Assembly: GCA_029061605.1 (NCBI GenBank)
Contig: JAIDRT010000012.1
Span: 1-64,000 of the forward strand
Length of the DNA stretch: 64,000 nt
Direction of reading: 5' to 3'
Source of the DNA: Clostridia bacterium
GTDB taxonomy: Bacteria > Bacillota > Clostridia > Christensenellales > UBA3700
A model generated the notes under the pieces. That model was given only the letters and a program-made list of their open reading frames with translations, searched no databases and was not told the DNA's origin. Both the position numbers and the translations under genes were made by a program. Of this stretch, positions 57,288-64,000 are shown piece after piece. The number at the start of each line of letters is the position of its first letter. The stretch's first letter is position 1.

Positions 57288-58306
57288 ATTTTTCCTCCTT
57301 CTATTAAATCAATGTTTATCGGTTCTATTTCTTTTCCTATGTCATAAACATTCTTAATTTTACTTATTCTACGCATTACTTCTGGTCTAGTCCACACGGT
57401 ATTTAAACCATTTTCCCAATAGTCTGAAAGGCTATGACGTCTAATATTCCCAAATACAAATGGAAAATACGGTGTGATTCCTATATCGCCATTAGATCTT
57501 ATATCAAAACTAAAAGTACTCATACCATTAATAGTATTATTTGGCATTCTGACCAAATGATCTAGAGGATCTCCCCATGTTATACGTATATCCGATTGAG
57601 TAATTTGATATTCATATAGGATGGTCTGGAAATAAGCATATTCATCTGGTTCCAATAATAGCTTCTTTCCCACCTTGCTTCCTCGTCCGATAGGAATATA
57701 TGGCATTATTCTTATTTCATCAACATGTAATGATTTGCACATTTCAATATATTCTGAAATATGATTCCAATTCATTTTATTGGGAACTAATGATGTTGCA
57801 ACATGCAAATCTTGTTTCTTTAATTCTTTAATTGCATTAATTGCATGATCAAAAGCGCCGCATTTTTGTCTAAATGTATCATGTTGATACTTATTAATTC
57901 CATCAACGCTTATCTGCACAAAGTTTATATTTGCCTCTTTTAATTTCTTTGCATAACTATCGTTAATTAGATATCCATTAGATACCATACTTACAATTGA
58001 GCCACCAGAGGACAGAATATGGATAATATCCAATAAATTTTTACGGCATGTAGTTTCTCCACCACATAGACAAACCATCATTGGATTCATATCTCGCATC
58101 TGTTTTGCTATATCTAAAATTTCTTCATCCGTAAATTCTGCTGATTTCCCATTCGCGTCGCTTTCATTAAAACAATGTAAGCAACGGAAATTGCACCTAT
58201 TAGTTACATCTAATGATATCATAATAGGAGAAGCGAATTTTGCGAACTCTATGCTATTATCTATATGAAAACCAGTGAGACTATCACTACTTATTTTTAA
58301 ACTCAT
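57284..58306 (-). CDS. radical SAM peptide-modifying enzyme with Cys-free SPASM-like tail
   Basis: ISLDVTNRCNFRCLHCFNE; MVCLCGGETTCRKNLLDI; tail SFDIRSNGDIGITPYFPFVFGNIRRHSLSDYWENG lacks Cys. Confidence 0.9.
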   Translation of the reverse strand: MSLKISSDSLTGFHIDNSIEFAKFASPIMISLDVTNRCNFRCLHCFNESDANGKSAEFTDEEILDIAKQMRDMNPMMVCLCGGETTCRKNLLDIIHILSSGGSIVSMVSNGYLINDSYAKKLKEANINFVQISVDGINKYQHDTFRQKCGAFDHAINAIKELKKQDLHVATSLVPNKMNWNHISEYIEMCKSLHVDEIRIMPYIPIGRGSKVGKKLLLEPDEYAYFQTILYEYQITQSDIRITWGDPLDHLVRMPNNTINGMSTFSFDIRSNGDIGITPYFPFVFGNIRRHSLSDYWENGLNTVWTRPEVMRRISKIKNVYDIGKEIEPINIDLIEGGKI

Positions 58307-58320
58307 AAACCCTCTTTCGA

Positions 58321-58364
58321 ATAAAATTAAAGCAGTTTATGATTATAAACTGCTTTAATTTTAT
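58321..58364 (-). terminator. perfect 20-bp hairpin between precursor and radical SAM gene (attenuator candidate)
   Basis: ataaaattaaagcagtttat-gatt-ataaactgctttaattttat. Confidence 0.75.
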
Positions 58365-58375
58365 TAATATATAAA

Positions 58376-58606
58376 TTATTTGGCAGTTGGTGTAACATTT
58401 GCTCCTACAACTGCATGAACGACACCAACCCCAGCCGCAACAGCAATTATAATGCCTTGTGTATATGCAACTACGGTGGTCAAAACCAAAGCTACGAGTC
58501 CAGCTACTGGAAGTACCAAAGCCGCAAGTGCTAATGGCGCCGGCTGATAAGGATTACCATTAAGCGAACTGATCTTTGGCTTTTCGTAAGTTTCAAATTC
58601 TTCCAT
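58376..58606 (-). CDS. candidate RiPP precursor peptide (76 aa)
   Basis: MEEFETYEKPKISSLNGNPYQPAPLALAALVLPVAGLVALVLTTVVAYTQGIIIAVAAGVGVVHAVVGANVTPTAK; RBS aaggaggagat 6-8 nt upstream; start trimmed from 58723. Confidence 0.8.
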   Translation of the reverse strand: MEEFETYEKPKISSLNGNPYQPAPLALAALVLPVAGLVALVLTTVVAYTQGIIIAVAAGVGVVHAVVGANVTPTAK

Positions 58607-58743
58607 AAAAATCTCCTCCTTAAACTTGTTTTTCTTTATTGTATCATAAGTTATAATGTTTGTCAATACAAATTTACAATTTCTAGAAATAAAGTTGATT
58701 TTAATTAAAAAGTGTAGTATCATTAAATAAATTCAAAACCGTT

Positions 58744-60387
58744 ATGAAAAAAGAAAAAATATTTAAGAACTACATAAAATATATGTCTGCTAAAGCAAAA
58801 GGGTTTAAGAAATTCTTTCCCTTAGTTTTCTTTTGTTCATTATGTTTATCTGTTTTATCAATTTGCATAGCTATATTTAGCAAACAATTAATTGATAATT
58901 TGCTTACCATGGATAAATTGATAATTTTAAAAGTTGTACTAATTTCAATTTCGGCCTACTTGTTTGGCGCTATACTTGGTTTTTTTACATCATATTTAGA
59001 AAAATACATAATTGATAAATTAAAAACTAAGTTGCAATTATCCTTTTACGATAATATGCAACGTTCGGAATTCGTATTTTTCAGCAATTTAAGTTCAAGT
59101 GATGTATACTATCGGATGTTTACAGACATTGGTGTAATGGTAGAGTTCTACTTAAATCTACTTATTTCTCTACCAATAAAATTAATCGTCCTAATTATCA
59201 CATGTTCAATAATGTTCATATGGTCTTATCAGTTAACTCTGGCAATAATTGGATTAGTTATGTTGCAAGTTGTAGTTATGTTAATATTTCGAAGTCCAAT
59301 TAAAAAACATACAGAAAAGGTTTTGACAAATGAGCAAATTCTAATTGCAAAAATAAATGAAGATGTCTTGAAGAGTGATCTAAGTAGGAGCCTTGCCCTA
59401 GAAGAATATAATTATCTAAACATTCAACTATATTTTGAAACAAGTAGGAAATCTCGCCTAAAGAATGCTAAAATAAATTTGCTTTACTCTGCTATAATTG
59501 GATTTGCAAGTCAAATTATAAATATTAGTTTGCTTCTTTTAGGAATATATTATGTTGCAAATTCAGTTTTAACTATAGGAACTTTAATGGCAATCTCAAT
59601 GCTTGCTGGACATTTATCTCAGCCGATTAACGACTTTCTGCAAACACTTTTATCTTATCAAACTATGGTCGTTAGTTATAAAAGGTTTAATGAATTTGAT
59701 AGTTGTATTGATCATAATTATCAAATTGGTACTCTTAAATTTAATAATGGTGATATTTCTATAAAGGATTTAACTTTTTCTTATGGAGCAAATTCGGTCA
59801 TCGCTTATCCTAATATGATTATCCATAAAGGTAAAATTACATATTTACAAGGTGGCAATGGTTCTGGCAAAACTACACTTGTAAGATTACTTTCTCGTTC
59901 ATTACTTCCTCTATCTGGCAGTATAAATATTGATACTGTAAATATAGGTGAATTTGATTATAGCAGTTACCGAACAAATGTCATAGCGCTAAACTCAGAA
60001 CCTATTTTATTAAATAAAACATTTAGAGAAAATATTTGTACGGGCTTATCATATTCTGATGAAGACATTTCAAACACTATTGATGCCTGCGCATTGAATG
60101 ACATAGTTGAAAAATTAGAAAATGGAATAGACACAGAATTAGGTTTGAGCAAAGTTGGATTATCGCAAGGAGAAAAACAAAAATTAGCCCTAGCTAGAGT
60201 TCTCATAAGAAAGCCAAGCGTTTTAATTTTGGACGAGCCCCTTTCACATATAGACATTAAATCGTGTGAGGAAATCCTAGCGACATTATCAAAATATAAT
60301 AAAGAATATAATGCGACAATATTGATTATTAGTCATGATGACCGGGTTGTTGGAATTTCAGACTTTATAGAAAAATTAACCGATTGA
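58744..60387 (+). CDS. ABC transporter, fused permease and ATP-binding protein
   Basis: LQGGNGSGKTTLVRLLS Walker A; LSQGEKQKLALARVLIRKPSVLILDEPLSHID; N-terminal TM domain. Confidence 0.95.
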   Translation: MKKEKIFKNYIKYMSAKAKGFKKFFPLVFFCSLCLSVLSICIAIFSKQLIDNLLTMDKLIILKVVLISISAYLFGAILGFFTSYLEKYIIDKLKTKLQLSFYDNMQRSEFVFFSNLSSSDVYYRMFTDIGVMVEFYLNLLISLPIKLIVLIITCSIMFIWSYQLTLAIIGLVMLQVVVMLIFRSPIKKHTEKVLTNEQILIAKINEDVLKSDLSRSLALEEYNYLNIQLYFETSRKSRLKNAKINLLYSAIIGFASQIINISLLLLGIYYVANSVLTIGTLMAISMLAGHLSQPINDFLQTLLSYQTMVVSYKRFNEFDSCIDHNYQIGTLKFNNGDISIKDLTFSYGANSVIAYPNMIIHKGKITYLQGGNGSGKTTLVRLLSRSLLPLSGSINIDTVNIGEFDYSSYRTNVIALNSEPILLNKTFRENICTGLSYSDEDISNTIDACALNDIVEKLENGIDTELGLSKVGLSQGEKQKLALARVLIRKPSVLILDEPLSHIDIKSCEEILATLSKYNKEYNATILIISHDDRVVGISDFIEKLTD

Positions 60388-60451
60388 TTAGAATAATACT
60401 TATATATGTTTGCATCACATTCATTTCATTTAATATTTCCGAAATCCTTGA

Positions 60452-60964
60452 TTATGGCTTAATTATAATTATTTCTAAACCTTTACTGCGTGCATAATCT
60501 ATCGTTGATTTAGTTCCTCCACACAGACCATTAAATAGAGCTATCATTAACGATGAATTATCTACCATGAATCTATTCCTTTCCAACATACATTCTGGAC
60601 CAGTATATGTATCATATTTACAGCGAATGCCGTCCAATTGTTTTAGGAGTCCTCTGTATCGTTCTCTATCCTTATATTGCCACTTTATATCTTGAGTTTG
60701 GCACGGCAATGCGCCTATGATCTTTATATCGCTATATTTTTTCTTTAGAGCAAGAATTGTTTCGGAGCATATCATATCGAACCCAAGCGCCATTCCGCAA
60801 AGAAATGTCCTATATCCTCTCTCTATTACTTTTTCCAATTCCGCTCGCAAGGTTTCTTTCATTGCCTTGCAACGTTCGTCTTCTTCATTAAACCGCCAAG
60901 GCAGCTTTTGACTCCTATGACCTGTAAAACATACCGTCCGTTCTTTCTCGATAATTTCACACAT
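60452..60964 (-). CDS. SLOG-superfamily (DUF1273-like) protein
   Basis: CFTGHRSQKLPW; RTFLCGMALGFDMICSETILALKKKYSDIKIIGALPC; LMIALFNGLCGGTKSTIDYARSKGLEIIII. Confidence 0.88.
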   Translation of the reverse strand: MCEIIEKERTVCFTGHRSQKLPWRFNEEDERCKAMKETLRAELEKVIERGYRTFLCGMALGFDMICSETILALKKKYSDIKIIGALPCQTQDIKWQYKDRERYRGLLKQLDGIRCKYDTYTGPECMLERNRFMVDNSSLMIALFNGLCGGTKSTIDYARSKGLEIIIIKP

Positions 60965-60970
60965 AAAAAA

Positions 60971-61124
60971 TGCCGCTCCTTTCAGAACGGCACTGTAGAT
61001 ATACCGTCCACCGCAGTCGCCAAACCAAAAGCAGAATTCCCCAACGAGAAAATCAGCGCGATGTAGGTATAGTTCTACCTATAATTCGCGTTGGATATTT
61101 TAATATTCTACTTTTAGTTTGGCG
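60971..61124 (-). ncRNA. candidate structured RNA leader upstream of the SLOG gene
   Basis: Nested stems: cgccaaac/gtttggcg (61018-61025/61117-61124), aaaagcagaat/attctactttt (61027-61037/61105-61115, 10 of 11 pairs), ccaacg/cgttgg, taggta/taccta; SD in loop of tgccg/cggca hairpin (60971-60992). Confidence 0.65.
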
Positions 61125-61162
61125 TTTTTATTATAGCAAATAATGGCCTATGTGTCAATGGA

Positions 61163-61192
61163 AAAAGCCGCTACTTACGTAACGGCTTGCTT
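61163..61192 (-). terminator. terminator downstream of ASCH-kinase gene
   Basis: aaaaagccgctacttacgtaacggcttgctttt. Confidence 0.55.
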
Positions 61193-61219
61193 TTCATGTT
61201 ATAAATCTAACTTAATAAA

Positions 61220-62206
61220 TTAATTTATATCTAATAAAGAATATGACGAAAACAATGGTAAAATAGATTTAAATACATCTTCTGGATTATCTTCATAATG
61301 TATGACATAATCTGCTTTTTCCTTCAAACAAATTGCCCCTTTCTCCATTAAACTTTCATCAGCATTTTTTATATACTCTGAACCTCTGCTTAATATATTA
61401 TTTTTTCTTTGGTCTTCGCTACATTCTATATAGATTACCACAACATTTGTTTTAGGAAATAATTCTTTTATCCTATTATAAACTACTTCATGTCTAAGAC
61501 CATCGACGAAGATTCGATTCTTATCTTTACTATTATATAAAAGCGTATAGTAAAGATAATTATCTAACTCGTTCTTAATAATATTCGAGCCGATGTTTTG
61601 CATATTTTCTCGCGAACATACTATTCCATTTATATCGCAAAAATTCTTAATATACGAAGAAAAACTTGATCTTGCGCAATTAAACTGTTTGGCCAAGCAA
61701 TCTGCCCAATATGTCTTTCCACTACCTATTTTCCCCGCAATTAAAAAAATGTCCTTTGGAATTATAGATTCAAATCTAATCCAACCTCTTTTATCTTTCT
61801 TTGGTATATTAAAAGGTTTTTTGAGATTTATTACTTCTTTTATCCCTATCAAAGAAATAAATTTTTTGCATTCTCTTGTTTCCCAAAAAGTATCATCAAA
61901 TGCGCAAATTTGCTCTGAAAAATCTTTTTTGATTTTTCTTATAGTATTAGGACTATTCTCATAAAATTGAGCTTTCTCCACTATAAAAATTGAATCAATC
62001 GGTCTGCCTGCAGCTTTCATACAAACTATGTCATCTTCACTAATTTGACAATATGGTGCTATTTTATTTTTAGTAAAGCGAGATTCAATCGTTTTTTTGC
62101 CATTTTTAATATATCCCAAAAATGGCTCATTCACAATTGCTACATGAACATTGTTTTTTACCACAATGCCATTTTCTAATAGCCCTTTTCTAATTACATC
62201 TAACAT
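61220..62206 (-). CDS. ASCH-like domain fused to P-loop nucleotide kinase-like domain
   Basis: N-term VNEPFLGYIKNGKKTIESRFTKNKIAPY...DIVCMKAAGRPI; C-term FLIAGKIGSGKTYWADCLAKQF and VVVIYIECSEDQRKNNILSRG. Confidence 0.7.
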   Translation of the reverse strand: MLDVIRKGLLENGIVVKNNVHVAIVNEPFLGYIKNGKKTIESRFTKNKIAPYCQISEDDIVCMKAAGRPIDSIFIVEKAQFYENSPNTIRKIKKDFSEQICAFDDTFWETRECKKFISLIGIKEVINLKKPFNIPKKDKRGWIRFESIIPKDIFLIAGKIGSGKTYWADCLAKQFNCARSSFSSYIKNFCDINGIVCSRENMQNIGSNIIKNELDNYLYYTLLYNSKDKNRIFVDGLRHEVVYNRIKELFPKTNVVVIYIECSEDQRKNNILSRGSEYIKNADESLMEKGAICLKEKADYVIHYEDNPEDVFKSILPLFSSYSLLDIN

Positions 62207-63426
62207 CTTTTACTCCAATAATGAGCATATTCAGATTCTTCTGTCCTTACAATGTATTCTATCAAATCCAAATACTCGACCGTTTCACTAGTTTTATTTA
62301 ATACAGCAAATATGTTGTTACGCGCAAAACCTTGTGTTTGAACAAGCGAAAGTGCTGTCCTAAAAAGAAATGGGTTCTTGCATCTATACACTCTATTACC
62401 GGACGTCCAAATATTTACCTCTTCTTTTAGACTCAATTGCATACTTACGGTTGGATAAATATCATTATCACATAAATGTTCAATTGCTTTCGTTTGATGT
62501 GGATTAGTATAATCTCGTACTTTAAATCTTACATTCTGTACTTGTGTCTCTAACCATTCTGATTGATATGGTTCTGTGGTCATATTAGATGATAAAAGCG
62601 TATTTTTCTTTTTAGTAAATACCATCATATTACCTTTTCTCCAATCTATAGGAAAACATTTCAAGCCCGCATTGATTAATGTATTCATTTCAAATGGTGG
62701 TGTAACATAGTTTAACGCCCCCTCTAGAATTTGTGTAAAAATCAATCCTTGTTTCTCTGCATAATCAATTAACTCATTATACTCTCTCTCCACAGAACTT
62801 CTAACACCTTTTGGCGGAACAATCATTAGCAATATTCCATCTTTATGCAACATTGCTTTCGCAGCATCTAAAAAGTATTTTGTAGAGTCCATGTACCATG
62901 GAGGATCACAAAGAACAACATCCGCACAGTTATACAATCTAACATTCCGAATATCTCCACAAATAATATTAGGATTACCTGTCATATTTTGAGCTATATT
63001 ATTTCTTTCAATTAATAGTGTAGCCATATCGATTAATTGCTCATTTTCATTGAGTAAGAGAAATAAGGAAGGAACACCTATAAGAATAAGATTATTCTGT
63101 GGTTTCAAAATATCTTTAAGATAACTACACAAAAATTTTGTAGTCTTTGATGTAAATCTCCAATCAGAATCCAAAATGTGTGGAATTGGCAAGTAATTTA
63201 TTTTCTCAATGTGTTTTTCATACTCTCGCTCATTAAAATCTTTTGATAACTCTACTAATAACTGTTCCGCTAATTTAGAATAAGTATTATTTTCTTGTTG
63301 TATTTTATTAAGCACTTGATAGATTTCCAAGATGAATGCTCCGTCCATTGCATCTATAAGCCCAGATACAGTGTTAATACCAGAATCAAACGCCTTAATA
63401 ACATTATTATAAAAAAACATCTTCAC
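62200..63426 (-). CDS. SAM-dependent methyltransferase with DPPW motif (N6-adenine/MT-A70-like)
   Basis: NIICGDIRNVRLYNCADVVLCDPPWYMDSTKYFLDAAKAMLHKDGILLMIVPP. Confidence 0.75.
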   Translation of the reverse strand: MKMFFYNNVIKAFDSGINTVSGLIDAMDGAFILEIYQVLNKIQQENNTYSKLAEQLLVELSKDFNEREYEKHIEKINYLPIPHILDSDWRFTSKTTKFLCSYLKDILKPQNNLILIGVPSLFLLLNENEQLIDMATLLIERNNIAQNMTGNPNIICGDIRNVRLYNCADVVLCDPPWYMDSTKYFLDAAKAMLHKDGILLMIVPPKGVRSSVEREYNELIDYAEKQGLIFTQILEGALNYVTPPFEMNTLINAGLKCFPIDWRKGNMMVFTKKKNTLLSSNMTTEPYQSEWLETQVQNVRFKVRDYTNPHQTKAIEHLCDNDIYPTVSMQLSLKEEVNIWTSGNRVYRCKNPFLFRTALSLVQTQGFARNNIFAVLNKTSETVEYLDLIEYIVRTEESEYAHYWSKRC

Positions 63427-64000
63427 CTCACATCCACTATGTTTTTTGCACGATCCATAGCACTAAATCTTTTTTCAATTTCTTCTTTCCATACTTCTAA
63501 GACAACAAATTGATTCTTTATTGCATCTTCCTGTTTTATGCCTATTCTTGAGCAAGTGGGTGTAAATTTCACAATTTTTAATGGAACAATTTTTAATGGC
63601 AACCAATCTCGAATAGCTTGCAATTTATCCATAAATTTAACTATATTTGATTTCACGTTATATAAGTTGTCAGTTGTCAACGTGATATAACCATATGTAT
63701 CAAACCCCATATCAAAATATTTTTTAAATCTTATGAACTGGGAATCATAAAATTTATTAGAAATTGAAGAATTAAATGAATACGAATATGGATCAAAGCC
63801 CTTGAAACAACATACCTTTCCATAGCCTTCATAGTTAGCCATAAATTGTATTTCATCCTCTTTCATGTATTCGAACATACTTTCTGTAGATAATGTATCG
63901 TCCGACCAAAGATAAAATTTTTTGTTTAGATTCCTATTTGTCAACTCCTTCATAAACCAATATGTCCATTCGGGAGTCAACTCGGGATTTCCACCAGAGA
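63423..64000 (-). CDS. radical SAM protein, N-terminus beyond window end
   Basis: Frame open to 64000: SGGNPELTPEWTYWFMKELTN (radical SAM GG-P motif); 4-nt overlap with methyltransferase gene. Confidence 0.65.
   Translation of the reverse strand, partial: SGGNPELTPEWTYWFMKELTNRNLNKKFYLWSDDTLSTESMFEYMKEDEIQFMANYEGYGKVCCFKGFDPYSYSFNSSISNKFYDSQFIRFKKYFDMGFDTYGYITLTTDNLYNVKSNIVKFMDKLQAIRDWLPLKIVPLKIVKFTPTCSRIGIKQEDAIKNQFVVLEVWKEEIEKRFSAMDRAKNIVDVR

Noticed and set aside
58376-58606. Sactipeptide, ranthipeptide or lanthipeptide precursor
   Set aside because: The peptide has no cysteine, so thioether classes are excluded.
60971-61124. Retron msr-msd
   Set aside because: The flanking inverted repeat is suggestive, but no reverse transcriptase ORF is adjacent.
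63423-64000. Prokaryotic viperin
   Set aside because: Radical SAM next to a kinase-like gene is suggestive, but the visible GGNPE segment and C-terminus are not convincingly viperin-like and the CxxxCxxC region is outside the window.

Overview
The window looks like a low-GC Clostridia-like chromosome in three parts. (1) About 0.2-16.3 kb is ordinary host backbone: AGCS symporter, GH27 alpha-galactosidase, aspartate kinase, DUF1015 protein, CdaA, M28 peptidase, HolA, ComEC, pyrophosphatase and tRNA-Leu(CAA), with several MITE-like imperfect hairpins between genes. (2) About 16.4-50.25 kb is an HK97-type siphovirus prophage, almost entirely on the minus strand. It carries tandem serine recombinases, holin, tail, head, portal, terminase and replication genes. 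Its cargo includes a DNA C5-methyltransferase with metK, a ParB-methyltransferase, and an amidoligase with a GGCT. A sigma-A-like promoter with a perfect LexA/SOS box lies at the right end. (3) About 50.3-64 kb is accessory DNA: a secreted InlB-repeat protein with a C-terminal Hint domain, a divergent secreted HEFTH metallopeptidase-like lipoprotein, a RiPP-like cluster, a SLOG-family gene behind a strongly structured leader, and a coupled ASCH-kinase / DPPW methyltransferase / radical SAM operon cut by the window end. The strongest unexplained signals are: a six-copy phage promoter family with an invariant 18-nt spacer upstream of cargo genes; a RiPP-like cluster with an Ala/Val/Gly-rich Cys-free precursor, a radical SAM enzyme whose SPASM-like tail has no cysteines, and a PqqD-GNAT fusion; and a 107-nt multi-stem RNA candidate upstream of the SLOG gene. 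All functional names come from motif recognition by eye. No database searches were run.
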